The translations under genes were made by a program, and so were the position numbers. A DNA stretch of 38,093 nt from Flavobacterium sp. (GTDB lineage Bacteria > Bacteroidota > Bacteroidia > Flavobacteriales > Flavobacteriaceae), in the NCBI GenBank assembly GCA_014378065.1, contig JACMOK010000130.1, forward strand, positions 1-38,093, in the 5' to 3' direction. This document shows, one piece after another, positions 7,994 to 16,480 of this stretch. The stretch's first letter is position 1. Every line of letters begins with the position of its first letter. The notes below the pieces were generated by a model. The model ran no database searches. It was not told where the DNA came from and was given only the letters and a program-made list of their open reading frames with translations.

Positions 7994-8224
7994 ATGAAAG
8001 ATGCATCCTCAAATGATCCGCTTCACGGCATGACACTTCAAAAAATATTGGAGGAACTGGTGGGTTTTTACGGTTTTGGAACTATGGGAGAATTGGTAAA
8101 AATCAAATGTTTTACTGAAAATCCAACCATAAAATCAAGTCTATCCTTTTTAAGAAAAACAGCCTGGGCACGGCTGAAAGTTGAAGATTTATATATCAAA
8201 ACGAAACCGCAGCTTTTGAAATAG
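7994..8224 (+). CDS. VF530-family (DUF2132) small protein
   Basis: Protein of 76 residues that matches the VF530/DUF2132 family almost end to end: DPLHGMTLQKILEELV, YGFGTMGELVKIKCF, NPTIKSSLSFLRKTAWAR and KVEDLYI are the family's conserved blocks. The VF530 fold is a small helical protein proposed to bind DNA; its cellular role is not settled. The length is normal. The exact TACTTTTG promoter box lies 4 nt ahead of the ATG, so the message may be leaderless. The gene is monocistronic, set between a terminator on its left and a convergent acetyltransferase gene that ends 7 nt after it. Confidence 0.9.
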   Translation: MKDASSNDPLHGMTLQKILEELVGFYGFGTMGELVKIKCFTENPTIKSSLSFLRKTAWARLKVEDLYIKTKPQLLK

Positions 8225-8231
8225 AGTCTAA

Positions 8232-8792
8232 TTACACATTAAAATTTCGTTTTAAAAGCGAATAAATCGCCGTGTCCCAGAATTTACCATCATAAAATTC
8301 GTTTTCTAAAATGTGGGCTTCTTTGACAAAGCCATTTTTTAATAAAACAGTTTCCGACGCAGTGTTTTTAGGATCAATCACGGCTTCGATGGAGTGCAGT
8401 CTCATCTGATCAAACCCAAAAGCGACCACGGTTTTGATAGCTTCTGTAATGATGCCTTTTCCTTGAAACTCTGGCAGCAAAATATAACCGATTTCCGCAC
8501 GGTAATTCTCAAATTGTATGCGATAATGCCCGATAATGCCAATCATTTTCTGATTTCCTTTTATAGTAATTGCCCAATTGATTCCGGTATTATTCGTAAT
8601 TTTTTCTTCGATCATCTCAATATGTTGCAACGCATCTTCCCTAGATTTTGCTAAAGGACGAGGGATAAATTTCATTGTTTCCGGATTTCCGCGAAGCGAT
8701 AAAACTTCGTTTACATCGCCTGTTGTAATTTGACGCAACAACAATCGTTCGGTTTCTAAAGTCTGAAATGGAAAAAAATTTAAAATCAGCAT
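8232..8792 (-). CDS. GNAT N-acetyltransferase, RimJ/RimL type
   Basis: Acetyl-CoA-dependent N-acetyltransferase of 186 residues. It opens with the RimJ/RimL signature TLETERLLLRQIT, carries the acetyl-CoA-binding motif A (EIGYILLPEFQGKGIITEAI) near residues 100-120, and ends with the usual motif B region (NTASETVLLKNGFVKE). The likely substrate is the N-terminus of a ribosomal protein or another amine; this cannot be told from the sequence. Its ATG (8792) lies one base after the stop of the alpha/beta-hydrolase gene, so the two are co-transcribed and probably translationally coupled. No functional link between them is evident. Confidence 0.9.
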   Translation of the reverse strand: MLILNFFPFQTLETERLLLRQITTGDVNEVLSLRGNPETMKFIPRPLAKSREDALQHIEMIEEKITNNTGINWAITIKGNQKMIGIIGHYRIQFENYRAEIGYILLPEFQGKGIITEAIKTVVAFGFDQMRLHSIEAVIDPKNTASETVLLKNGFVKEAHILENEFYDGKFWDTAIYSLLKRNFNV

Positions 8793-8793
8793 A

Positions 8794-9732
8794 CTAAGTT
8801 TTTTCTAAAAAATCTGTAATTTTTTTGTTTACGATAGCTGACTGGTCTATACTCAAAAAATGACCAGCATCTTTTACAAATACCGTTTCTACTTTAGGAA
8901 TAAGCTCATGCGCCCTTTCTATACTTTTTTTGTCATTTACAATGTCGTGGTCTCCGATGAACACAAGAACTGGGATTTTTAATCTCCCCAACTCCGCTTT
9001 TGTAAACTGCGACATATTGATAAACCTGGGTTTGCTATTTCCGTAAACATTCGCCAGATAAAACTGTTCTTTGTACAGCGGATCTATCTTTTCGGGATAG
9101 AAGGAAAAAGCATTGAAGAACTTGTCTAATTTATTTTTGCTAGGAAATAATTTTAGCGCTACTGCAGATAATATTTTTAAAGGCTGTTTGATACCTCTAA
9201 AAGTTTGAGCAGGACTCAGTAAAATTAGTCTTTTAATTTTATTATCAGGTTGCAATGCCAAAAAAGTGGCCATCCATCCGCCTCTCGAAGCACCAACTAA
9301 ATTTACATTTTTCATTTTGAAATGATCAAATATTTCGTTGTAAAAAATTGCGATTTCCTGGTTGCTCAATTTGTTGCCACAAGCAATGGACTTTCCTGTT
9401 TCTAGCGGAAAATCAATAGCATATACGCGATTGTTTTTACTCAATGCCTTCACATTAGGAAACCACATCGTAGAACTAGCATCCATGCCGTGAAATAAAA
9501 TGAGAGGTTCTCCAGATTCTGGTCCTGTAACAATGACATGTGCCGTTCCGCAACTAGTGATAACGTCAGTCTCATCAAAAGGTACATTCCACAATTGAAG
9601 CGCTGCGTTGTATGACTTAATGTATTTTTGTTTTCCTACAGAAGATGAAAAAACATAGTCTTTATTGTTTTTAAAAGAGGAACAACTAGATAAAAGAACA
9701 GTAATAAGACCGAGAAGGAGTAAATTGCGCAT
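8794..9732 (-). CDS. Alpha/beta-hydrolase lipoprotein
   Basis: Predicted serine hydrolase of 312 residues, anchored by a lipoprotein signal (LLLLGLITVLLSSC, Cys17). The fold's landmarks are all present: oxyanion motif HGMDASS at 81-87, nucleophile elbow GASRGG with Ser149, acid Asp263 in FIGDHDIV, and His291 in DAGHFLSI. Substrate and reaction (esterase, lipase or C-C hydrolase) are not clear. As a lipoprotein it acts in the periplasm or at the outer membrane. It is first in a two-gene operon with the GNAT gene, which starts one base after its stop. Two exact TAnnTTTG-type boxes on the minus strand (9767-9774 and 9780-9787) precede it. Confidence 0.9.
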   Translation of the reverse strand: MRNLLLLGLITVLLSSCSSFKNNKDYVFSSSVGKQKYIKSYNAALQLWNVPFDETDVITSCGTAHVIVTGPESGEPLILFHGMDASSTMWFPNVKALSKNNRVYAIDFPLETGKSIACGNKLSNQEIAIFYNEIFDHFKMKNVNLVGASRGGWMATFLALQPDNKIKRLILLSPAQTFRGIKQPLKILSAVALKLFPSKNKLDKFFNAFSFYPEKIDPLYKEQFYLANVYGNSKPRFINMSQFTKAELGRLKIPVLVFIGDHDIVNDKKSIERAHELIPKVETVFVKDAGHFLSIDQSAIVNKKITDFLEKT

Positions 9733-9766
9733 GGTAGATTTGAATTGGGATCGGCAACAGGGCGTG

Positions 9767-9787
9767 CAAACATAAGCGACAAATGTA
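9767..9787 (-). promoter_or_regulatory. Tandem -7 boxes for the hydrolase-GNAT operon
   Basis: Read on the minus strand, TACATTTG (9780-9787) and TATGTTTG (9767-9774) both match TAnnTTTG, 35-48 nt before the ATG at 9732. No convincing TTG was found at the -33 position of either, so this rests on the -7 boxes alone. Confidence 0.45.
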
Positions 9788-9829
9788 ACCTGAAAATTAA
9801 GATTTTATTTACGGACACAGTTAATTGTG

Positions 9830-10684
9830 TTACAAGATTTCAATGCTAAAAGCACAATTAAAATTACTTTTAGGCTTTATAAATTGCAGGGCCTCCTTAT
9901 TGACAAATTCTCCACTGGTGTTGCTCAGATCAGCGTAACCAAGCCAGGGTTCTAAACAAATAAACGGCGCATCTCTTTTTGTCCAAATTCCGAAATGGGG
10001 AAAATCGTCAAAGCACAAATGCAGTAGTGGATTTCCACTTTCCAAAATCGTAACTTTCCTTGATTGTAAGTTTTTAAAAATAAGCGCGTCGTTATCAAAC
10101 AGATCGTAGCTGAGCGGCAACTGTTTATTTTGGGTAGGAATAAGCAGGGTTGTATCGGAAACCAAATCATTTTTTAAGAGGTAAGTGAGTAGCGTTTTAT
10201 CGTTTTCAAATTCCAACACATAAGAAGAAAAACGCTCCGGTAAAGCAAATGCGGGATGAGCACCAATCGAGAATGGCATTACATCCGCCGTCTTATTTAT
10301 AATTTTGTAACTTACTGTTAACTGCATTCCATCGAGGACGTAACCAATCTGCAACTCAAAATCGAATGGATACATTTTAAAAGTTTCGTCGTTGGCTTGT
10401 AAAGAAAAGATCACTTCTTGGTCAGTTCGGTGTATAATTTCAAAATTACGATCTCTCGCAAATCCATGACGTTGTAAATTGTATTTTTTGTTTTGATAAA
10501 TGTAGCTGTTGTTTTTTAAAGTGCCGACAATTGGAAACAAAACTGGAGACTGTTTTGCCCAAAAATCAGGATGCCCTTCCCAAACGTATTCCCTTTGATT
10601 GAGGTTGTTTTTCAAGGAAATTAATTCGGCACCTTGGCTATTAATTACAGCCGTTAAATTTGATTTGATGATAGTTGTGTACAA
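9830..10684 (-). CDS. Aldose 1-epimerase family protein, LacX-like
   Basis: Sugar mutarotase-like protein of 284 residues. The family's catalytic set is visible: QRHGFAR at 71-77 (His73), the general-acid His143 in IGAHPAFALP, and the general-base Glu245 in CLEPWLGY. The sequence FPIVGTLKNN near the N-terminus and the overall length match the LacX branch of aldose epimerases rather than GalM. It should interconvert alpha and beta anomers of a hexose or hexose phosphate; the substrate is unknown. No signal peptide, so cytoplasmic. It is a single gene, divergent from the small gene at 10782 and separated from the hydrolase operon by about 100 nt. Confidence 0.9.
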   Translation of the reverse strand: MYTTIIKSNLTAVINSQGAELISLKNNLNQREYVWEGHPDFWAKQSPVLFPIVGTLKNNSYIYQNKKYNLQRHGFARDRNFEIIHRTDQEVIFSLQANDETFKMYPFDFELQIGYVLDGMQLTVSYKIINKTADVMPFSIGAHPAFALPERFSSYVLEFENDKTLLTYLLKNDLVSDTTLLIPTQNKQLPLSYDLFDNDALIFKNLQSRKVTILESGNPLLHLCFDDFPHFGIWTKRDAPFICLEPWLGYADLSNTSGEFVNKEALQFIKPKSNFNCAFSIEIL

Positions 10685-10724
10685 TTGAATTCGAAATTTT
10701 AGAATCTTTTTTCGGTTTTGTAAA

Positions 10725-10732
10725 TATATTTG
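10725..10732 (+). promoter_or_regulatory. -7 promoter box (TATATTTG) for the gene at 10782
   Basis: Exact TAnnTTTG match, 49 nt before the ATG, giving a leader of roughly 45 nt. A TTG at the canonical -33 distance is not evident. Confidence 0.5.
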
Positions 10733-10781
10733 ATTACTTTCACTATCCCAAATTTATCAATAATTTTAAAACTTAACCATT

Positions 10782-11063
10782 ATGACTACTACTTACGAAG
10801 CGATAGAGAAGGAGACCATCCACGCTCTGAAATTCCCAAATCACGATGTTCTACAGGACAATGAAGCCATTTATCAGAGAAAAAATGATTTGAATAGAGC
10901 CCAGTCTTTGGGCAATTTAGAGCATTCTAAAATTAAAATTTATTTTGAAGACAACCTGTCAAAAAAGGTTGTCGAAACTACGGTTTGGGCTGTGACAGAC
11001 CATTCTGTTATTCTCAAGCAAGGTGCCGGAATACCCATCAACCGAATATTTAAATCTTTTTAA
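10782..11063 (+). CDS. Small soluble protein of unknown function
   Basis: Protein of 93 residues that I cannot name. The first 50 residues are polar and mostly helical in character. The second half (IKIYFEDNLSKKVVETTVWAVTD, then HSVILKQGAGIPINRIF) looks like a small beta-barrel ending in a conserved-looking IPINRI motif, reminiscent of small RNA- or protein-binding barrels (Sm-like or Rof-like). That resemblance is a guess. It has its own promoter box (10725-10732) and a strong terminator (11074-11111), so it is expressed alone. No signal peptide or membrane segment. Confidence 0.8.
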   Translation: MTTTYEAIEKETIHALKFPNHDVLQDNEAIYQRKNDLNRAQSLGNLEHSKIKIYFEDNLSKKVVETTVWAVTDHSVILKQGAGIPINRIFKSF

Positions 11064-11073
11064 GCAAATCAAA

Positions 11074-11111
11074 GGCAAAAAAACATCAATTTAATTGGTG
11101 TTTTTTTTGCC
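11074..11111 (+). terminator. Rho-independent terminator after the gene at 10782
   Basis: Long hairpin: GGC plus an A-run, then CATCAAT paired (one G-T wobble) with ATTGGTG across a short loop, then a T-run and GCC closing the stem. Begins 11 nt after the stop codon. Confidence 0.88.
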
Positions 11112-11154
11112 CCGTTTGTTTTAGTTTTTGTTAATTTTCTAGGGGTTAATTGCC

Positions 11155-11162
11155 TATATTTG
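11155..11162 (+). promoter_or_regulatory. -7 promoter box (TATATTTG) for the HD-domain gene
   Basis: Exact TAnnTTTG match with a TTG 24 nt upstream. It overlaps the longest possible open frame of the next gene, which argues that translation starts further downstream, at GTG 11186. Confidence 0.55.
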
Positions 11163-11185
11163 TTGCTTCAAATTTTAAATCGAAA

Positions 11186-12415
11186 GTGAGTCAAATCAAC
11201 AAATTAAAAATATTAAATGATCCCATTTATGGTTTCATAACGATTCCTAATCCGTTGGTGTACGACCTGATTCAGCATCCTTATTTCCAACGTTTACGAC
11301 GCATTTCCCAAATGGGCTTGTCGTATTTAGTCTATCCAGGCGCCCATCATACCCGTTTTCACCATGCCTTGGGTTGTATGCATATTATGCAAAAGGCCAT
11401 CGAAGTTTTACGATTTAAGGGTGTCCTGATTTCTAAGGAAGAAGAGCAAGCGTTATTCGTTGCCATATTGTTGCATGATATTGGCCACGGTCCGTTTTCT
11501 CACGCGATGGAACACAGTATAGTTGAAAATGTAAATCACGAAGCCATTTCGTTGTTGTTCATGCACCAGCTCAATGCGCAGTTTGATGGCCGACTGTCGT
11601 TAGCGATACAAATATTTAAAGGTGATTATCATCGAAAATTCATGCTGCAGTTGATCTCGAGTCAACTCGATATGGACCGCATGGACTATCTCAAACGCGA
11701 TAGTTTTTATACTGGCGTTGCCGAAGGAAATATCAATTCTGACCGGCTCATACAAATGATGAATGTGGTCGATGATGTTTTGGTCCTCGAAGAAAAAGGA
11801 ATCTATTCCATAGAAAAATTTCTGATGGCGCGACGACTGATGTATTGGCAAGCCTATCTACATAAGACGAGTTTGGTGGCTGAATTGATTTTGACTAAAA
11901 TTCTTAAAAGAGCAAAGGAATTAACACAGAAAGGAATCGTTTTGCCTTGTAGTGCTCCGTTGCTGTATTTTCTGCAACACAAAGTTGAATTGGAAGATTT
12001 CGATGCTGCTGTGCTTGATCAATTTGCCCAACTGGACGACTATGATATCGTGAGCGCTTTAAAAACTTGGCAACACCACGAAGACTTCATCTTAAGTTCG
12101 TTGAGTAAAATGATCATTAATCGAGATCTACTAAAGATAAAATTAAGCAGTGAAAAATTCCCAAAAGAAGAAATTCAGCAATTGCTTGAACGATTTGCAA
12201 AAGAAAATAATATTTCACTTGATGATACTGGCTATTTTGTCTTTAAAGGAAAAATAAAAAACCAAGCCTACAGCAAAGAAGCAGAGCCCATCCATGTTTT
12301 GATGAAAGACAAGACTATAGAAGACGTGGCTGAAGCTTCCGATCAACTGAATTTAAAAGCGTTGTCAAAACCGGTGACCAAATATTATGTTTGTTTTCCA
12401 AAACAACTGCTGTAA
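11186..12415 (+). CDS. HD-domain phosphohydrolase, dNTPase/SAMHD1-like
   Basis: Metal-dependent phosphohydrolase of the HD superfamily, in the branch that holds dGTPases and SAMHD1. The open frame reaches back to a TTG at 11150, but that lies beside the promoter box. The GTG at 11186 gives MSQINKLKILNDPIYGFI, the usual family N-terminus, and 409 residues. From this start the HD metal ligands are His59 (HTRFHHALG), His97-Asp98 (LLHDIGHGPFSH) and Asp162 (SQLDMDRMDYLKRDS). The likely substrate is a dNTP or another nucleotide; this is inferred from the family. It sits just upstream of the lpx cluster, 127 nt before lpxD, and a separate promoter box lies in that gap. Confidence 0.9.
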   Translation: MSQINKLKILNDPIYGFITIPNPLVYDLIQHPYFQRLRRISQMGLSYLVYPGAHHTRFHHALGCMHIMQKAIEVLRFKGVLISKEEEQALFVAILLHDIGHGPFSHAMEHSIVENVNHEAISLLFMHQLNAQFDGRLSLAIQIFKGDYHRKFMLQLISSQLDMDRMDYLKRDSFYTGVAEGNINSDRLIQMMNVVDDVLVLEEKGIYSIEKFLMARRLMYWQAYLHKTSLVAELILTKILKRAKELTQKGIVLPCSAPLLYFLQHKVELEDFDAAVLDQFAQLDDYDIVSALKTWQHHEDFILSSLSKMIINRDLLKIKLSSEKFPKEEIQQLLERFAKENNISLDDTGYFVFKGKIKNQAYSKEAEPIHVLMKDKTIEDVAEASDQLNLKALSKPVTKYYVCFPKQLL

Positions 12416-12441
12416 AATTAACAATTAAAATCTATTTTTTA

Positions 12442-12449
12442 TATTTTTG
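12442..12449 (+). promoter_or_regulatory. -7 promoter box (TATTTTTG) for the lpx cluster
   Basis: Exact TAnnTTTG match 93 nt before the lpxD start, in the only gap (127 nt) between the HD gene and the cluster. It implies a leader of about 85-90 nt. A good TTG at -33 is not seen. Confidence 0.45.
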
Positions 12450-12542
12450 TGCCAACGCAAACGCTCCGCTTGTTTTTTCAGTGATCGGGATATGACAAAT
12501 TGCGAATTCCATTTTATACCGATGGAACTATAATTAGATAAA

Positions 12543-13574
12543 ATGAAATTCACAGCAGAACAAATAGCGGGCATTTTAGAAGGAAAAGTGGTTGGAAATC
12601 CAAAGGCTGAAGTTTTTAAATTGTCTAAAATTGAAGAAGGCACCAAAGGTTCGCTGACATTTTTATCCAACCCCAAGTATTCAAATTTTATATATTCCAC
12701 AGAAGCTACAATTACAATTGTCAACGATTCTTTTATTCCCGAATCAGATATTAAGACAACATTAATCAAAGTAGAAGATGCCTATTTATCATTTTCGAAA
12801 TTGCTCGAATTTTATGATAAAGCAAAAAAAGCAAGCAAAGTTGGCATCGAACAACCCTCTGTAATTTCAGACAATGTTGTGTATGGCAACGATTTTTTTT
12901 TAGGAAGCTTTAGCTATATCGGAAAGAACGTAACGATAGGAAATAATGTAAAAATTTACTCCAATAGTGTCATCGGCGATAATGTGCAAATTGGCGACAA
13001 CGTAAGTATTTTTGCCGGAGCCAGAATTTATTCAGAAACCATCATCGGCAGTTATTGTGAAATTCACTCTGGTGTAATTATCGGTGCTGATGGTTTTGGT
13101 TTTGCGCCCAACAAAGATGGAACGTTTAGTAAAATTCCCCAAATTGGAAATGTCATCATAGAAGACCATGTTGATATTGGTTCTAACACCACCATTGATC
13201 GGGCTACAATGGGCGCTACTATCATCCGAAAAGGTGTTAAACTCGACAACCAAATTCAGATTGCGCATAATGTTGAAATTGGTGAAAACACCGTAATTGC
13301 TGCACAAACTGGCGTCGCGGGATCGACAAAAATAGGAAAAAACTGCATGATTGGAGGGCAAGTAGGTATTGCGGGACATTTGATTATAGGAAATAACGTT
13401 AGAATACAAGCGCAGTCCGGAATAGGTAAAAATATTAAAGACGATGAGATTATACAGGGCAGCCCCGCCTTCGGATACAATGATTATAGTAAATCGTATG
13501 TTCATTTTAAAAATTTACCTAAAATTGTCGGAGAGTTAGAAGATTTAAAAAAAACAATAAACAAAAATAATTAA
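12543..13574 (+). CDS. lpxD: UDP-3-O-acylglucosamine N-acyltransferase LpxD
   Basis: Third enzyme of lipid A synthesis: it transfers a 3-hydroxyacyl chain from acyl carrier protein to the 2-amino group of UDP-3-O-acylglucosamine. The 343 residues comprise the LpxD N-terminal uridine-binding domain (about 1-100, with [11 protein letters not shown]), a left-handed beta-helix of hexapeptide repeats (105-300, such as [13 protein letters not shown]) and a C-terminal helix. The catalytic His is His242 in [12 protein letters not shown], matching the conserved AHN motif. [13 protein letters not shown] is also typical. It is cytoplasmic and trimeric in the family. It is first in the cluster, 3 nt ahead of lpxC-fabZ. 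A second LpxD-like protein is encoded at 16481. Confidence 0.97.
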   Translation: MKFTAEQIAGILEGKVVGNPKAEVFKLSKIEEGTKGSLTFLSNPKYSNFIYSTEATITIVNDSFIPESDIKTTLIKVEDAYLSFSKLLEFYDKAKKASKVGIEQPSVISDNVVYGNDFFLGSFSYIGKNVTIGNNVKIYSNSVIGDNVQIGDNVSIFAGARIYSETIIGSYCEIHSGVIIGADGFGFAPNKDGTFSKIPQIGNVIIEDHVDIGSNTTIDRATMGATIIRKGVKLDNQIQIAHNVEIGENTVIAAQTGVAGSTKIGKNCMIGGQVGIAGHLIIGNNVRIQAQSGIGKNIKDDEIIQGSPAFGYNDYSKSYVHFKNLPKIVGELEDLKKTINKNN

Positions 13575-13577
13575 GCA

Positions 13578-14966
13578 ATGGTTAAACAAAAAACCATAAA
13601 GAGTGAAATTTCTCTTATAGGTGTAGGATTGCATACGGGCAGGGAAGTGAAGATGACCTTTAAACCGGCTCCTGTAAATAATGGATTTACTTTTATAAGA
13701 GTCGACTTGGAGGGCAGTCCAGTGATAGAAGCCGATGCAAATTATGTTGTAAATACCCAACGCGGCACCAACTTGGAAAAATTAGGCGTTAAAATCCAAA
13801 CTTCTGAACATGTATTAGCTGCCTTTATAGGCTGTGATGTTGACAATGTTATCATTGAATTGGACGCGTCCGAACCGCCAATTATGGATGGATCTTCGAA
13901 ATATTTCGTCGAAGCAATTGAAAAAGTGGGCGTGGAAGAACAGGAAGCCAAAAGAAATGTTTATGTTGTTAAAGAAATTATTTCATTCACTGATGAATCT
14001 ACGGGAAGTGAAATTTTAGTTATGCCCAGCGATGACTATCAGGTGACGGCTATGGTTGATTTTGGGACCAAAGTGTTGGGTACTCAAAACGCCACGCTAA
14101 AAAAGATATCCGATTTTAAAAAGGAAATTGCAGATGCAAGAACGTTTAGTTTTCTGCATGAACTTGAAACTCTTTTGGATGAGGGATTAATTAAAGGAGG
14201 CGATTTAAACAATGCCATCGTCTATGTCGACAAAGAGATATCTGACAAAACAATGAACCATTTAAAAGTGGCTTTTGGGAAAGAAAAAATTTCAGTCAAA
14301 CCCAACGGTATTCTTGACAACCTGACTTTGCACTATCCCAATGAAGCAGCCCGACACAAACTCCTGGATGTCATCGGAGATTTGGCCTTGATTGGAACCA
14401 GAATTCAAGGAAAAGTGATTGCCAACAAGCCCGGTCATTTTGTCAATACACAATTTGCCAAAAAGATGTCAAAAATTATAAAAATTGAACAGCGCAACTA
14501 CGTGCCGGTGTATGATTTGCACAAAGAACCGTTAATGGACATTCACAAAATCATGAGTATTTTGCCTCACCGTCCGCCATTTTTATTTATTGACCGCATC
14601 ATTGAAATGTCGGAGAGTCATGTGGTGGGAATGAAAAATGTAACGATGAATGAGAGTTTTTTTGTTGGCCATTTTCCAGAAGCGCCTGTGATGCCAGGAG
14701 TGATAATAGTCGAGGCGATGGCGCAGACTGGCGGAATCTTGGTGTTGAGCACGGTACCAGATCCTGAAAACTATTTGACTTTTTTTATGAAAATCGACAA
14801 TGTCAAATTCAAACACAAAGTTTTGCCCGGTGATACGTTAATATTCAAATGTGATTTGATTACTCCAATCCGCAGAGGAATTTGTCACATGCAGGCCCAC
14901 GCTTATGCCAATGGAAAATTAGTAGCAGAAGCCGAATTAATGGCGCAAATTGCCAAAAAACAATGA
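13578..14966 (+). CDS. lpxC-fabZ: Bifunctional LpxC deacetylase / FabZ dehydratase
   Basis: Fusion of two lipid enzymes in 462 residues, the arrangement usual in Bacteroidota. Residues 1-305 are LpxC, the zinc deacetylase that commits UDP-3-O-acylglucosamine to lipid A. Its zinc ligands are His78 (TSEHVLAAF) and His260 and Asp264 (RHKLLDVIGDLAL). Residues 318-462 are FabZ, the 3-hydroxyacyl-ACP dehydratase, with ILPHRPPFLFIDR, catalytic His365 (GHFPEAPVMPG) and Glu379 (VEAMAQTGG). Joining them links the balance between lipid A and membrane phospholipid, as both draw on 3-hydroxyacyl-ACP. The gene is 3 nt after lpxD and 73 nt before lpxA. Confidence 0.98.
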   Translation: MVKQKTIKSEISLIGVGLHTGREVKMTFKPAPVNNGFTFIRVDLEGSPVIEADANYVVNTQRGTNLEKLGVKIQTSEHVLAAFIGCDVDNVIIELDASEPPIMDGSSKYFVEAIEKVGVEEQEAKRNVYVVKEIISFTDESTGSEILVMPSDDYQVTAMVDFGTKVLGTQNATLKKISDFKKEIADARTFSFLHELETLLDEGLIKGGDLNNAIVYVDKEISDKTMNHLKVAFGKEKISVKPNGILDNLTLHYPNEAARHKLLDVIGDLALIGTRIQGKVIANKPGHFVNTQFAKKMSKIIKIEQRNYVPVYDLHKEPLMDIHKIMSILPHRPPFLFIDRIIEMSESHVVGMKNVTMNESFFVGHFPEAPVMPGVIIVEAMAQTGGILVLSTVPDPENYLTFFMKIDNVKFKHKVLPGDTLIFKCDLITPIRRGICHMQAHAYANGKLVAEAELMAQIAKKQ

Positions 14967-15005
14967 ATTTTATGACGATGAAAGGAGCATATTTACAATG
15001 CGAAT

Positions 15006-15013
15006 TACATTTG
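15006..15013 (+). promoter_or_regulatory. Possible internal promoter box (TACATTTG) before lpxA
   Basis: Exact TAnnTTTG match in the 73-nt gap between lpxC-fabZ and lpxA, 26 nt before the lpxA start. The -33 element is not clear. It could provide extra transcription of lpxA and efp. Confidence 0.35.
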
Positions 15014-15039
15014 ACTAAATAAAACAATACAACTGACAA

Positions 15040-15825
15040 ATGAATCAACCTTTAGCCTACGTTCATCCCGGTGCAAAAATTGCCAAAAATGTTGTCATTG
15101 AGCCTTTTACAACCATCCATAACAATGTAATTATTGGTGATGGAACTTGGATCGGATCGAATGTAACCATTATGGAAGGTGCCAGAATTGGCAAGAACTG
15201 TAATATTTTTCCGGGTGCCGTAATATCAGCTGTTCCGCAGGATCTTAAATTTGGTGGCGAAGATTCTCTTGCCATCATTGGCGATAATTGCACAATCAGA
15301 GAGTGTGTCACCATCAACAGAGGAACTATAGCTTCTGGTCAAACCACACTAGGAAACAATTGCCTGATCATGGCTACTGCTCACATCGCCCACGACTGTC
15401 ATATTGGCGACAATGCCATTATCGTCAACGGCGTCGCATTGGCAGGTCATGTAACTATCGGAAACTATGCCATCATTGGAGGTTTGGCGGCCATACATCA
15501 GTTTATTCATGTTGGCGATCATGCCATGGTTTCTGGAGGTTCGCTGGTTAGAAAAGACGTTCCGCCGTATACCAAAGCAGCCAAGGAGCCGTTATCGTAT
15601 GTCGGGATCAATTCTGTTGGATTGCGAAGAAGGGGATTTACGACAGAAAAAATCCGGGAAATACAAAATATCTATCGCATCTTATATCAGAAAAATTACA
15701 ATACTTCTCAAGCGGTGAGTATAATAGAAGCAGAAATGGAAGCTACTCCTGAAAGAGATGAAATACTTGATTTTATCAAAAATTCATCCCGAGGCGTGAT
15801 GAAAGGGTATACTGGAAATTATTAA
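15040..15825 (+). CDS. lpxA: UDP-N-acetylglucosamine acyltransferase LpxA
   Basis: First enzyme of lipid A synthesis, adding a 3-hydroxyacyl chain to the 3-OH of UDP-GlcNAc. The 261 residues form a left-handed beta-helix of hexapeptide repeats (about 1-185) and a helical C-terminal domain. The catalytic His is His118, the second His of the AHIAHDC motif (equivalent to His125 of the E. coli enzyme). Other family blocks are SAVPQDLKFGGE, IRECVTINRGT, GHVTIGNYAIIGGLAAIHQF, DVPPYTKAA and GINSVGLRRRGF. It is cytoplasmic and trimeric in the family. Downstream efp starts 55 nt later on the same strand. Confidence 0.98.
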   Translation: MNQPLAYVHPGAKIAKNVVIEPFTTIHNNVIIGDGTWIGSNVTIMEGARIGKNCNIFPGAVISAVPQDLKFGGEDSLAIIGDNCTIRECVTINRGTIASGQTTLGNNCLIMATAHIAHDCHIGDNAIIVNGVALAGHVTIGNYAIIGGLAAIHQFIHVGDHAMVSGGSLVRKDVPPYTKAAKEPLSYVGINSVGLRRRGFTTEKIREIQNIYRILYQKNYNTSQAVSIIEAEMEATPERDEILDFIKNSSRGVMKGYTGNY

Positions 15826-15880
15826 AGTAAAATAGTATGGTTAGCGAATAATCAAATTTCAAATTAACAAAATAATAATA

Positions 15881-16447
15881 ATGGCATCTACATCAGATAT
15901 TAAAAACGGATTGTGTATTAAGTACAATAACGATATTTACAAAATCATTGAATTTCTTCACGTTAAACCCGGTAAAGGGCCCGCTTTTGTAAGAACCAAA
16001 TTAAAAAGTTTGACCAACGGCAAGGTGCTCGACAATACTTTTTCAGCCGGACACAAAATTGAAGAAGTTCGGGTAGAAAATCATAAATTTCAATTTCTAT
16101 ATCCAGAAGGCGACGTTTTTCACTTTATGAACGTGGAATCTTTTGAACAAATTTCTCTAAACAAAAGTATCTTGGATTCCCCCGATTTATTAAAAGAAGG
16201 AGAAAATGTGATGGTCAGTATTAATACCGAAACCGACTTGCCGTTATCCGTAGACATGCCAGCATCAGTAGTACTTGAGGTGACTTATGCAGAACCTGGA
16301 ATTAAAGGCAATACTGCCACAAATGCTACCAAATCAGCAACCGTTGAAACTGGTGCCACTATTAATGTTCCTTTGTTCATCAATGAAGGTGACAAAATTA
16401 AAATTGATACTACTTCTGGTTCTTACATGGAACGTGTAAAAGAATAA
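15881..16447 (+). CDS. efp: Translation elongation factor P
   Basis: EF-P enters stalled ribosomes between the P and E sites and restores peptide bond formation at polyproline stretches. The 188 residues have the normal three-domain layout: KOW-like N-domain (1-65), OB domain (66-125) and C-terminal OB domain (130-185), ending INVPLFINEGDKIKIDTTSGSYMERVKE-like, the EF-P signature region. The tip residue that is modified in many bacteria is Lys32 in KPGKGPAF. The modifying enzyme is not in this window. It lies inside the lpx cluster, between lpxA and the second lpxD-like gene, and is probably co-transcribed with them. Confidence 0.97.
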   Translation: MASTSDIKNGLCIKYNNDIYKIIEFLHVKPGKGPAFVRTKLKSLTNGKVLDNTFSAGHKIEEVRVENHKFQFLYPEGDVFHFMNVESFEQISLNKSILDSPDLLKEGENVMVSINTETDLPLSVDMPASVVLEVTYAEPGIKGNTATNATKSATVETGATINVPLFINEGDKIKIDTTSGSYMERVKE

Positions 16448-16480
16448 TTTTTTTTGATTAAATCAACAGCCTAATTTATT

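Noticed and set aside
13032..13505. 157-codon minus-strand frame opposite lpxD
   Set aside because: It is the mirror of the hexapeptide repeat region; the periodic repeat keeps the other frames open. No motif of its own.
14974..15024. 16-codon leader peptide (MTMKGAYL...) before lpxA
   Set aside because: Very short, overlaps the possible promoter box and has no attenuator-like hairpins or repeated codons behind it.
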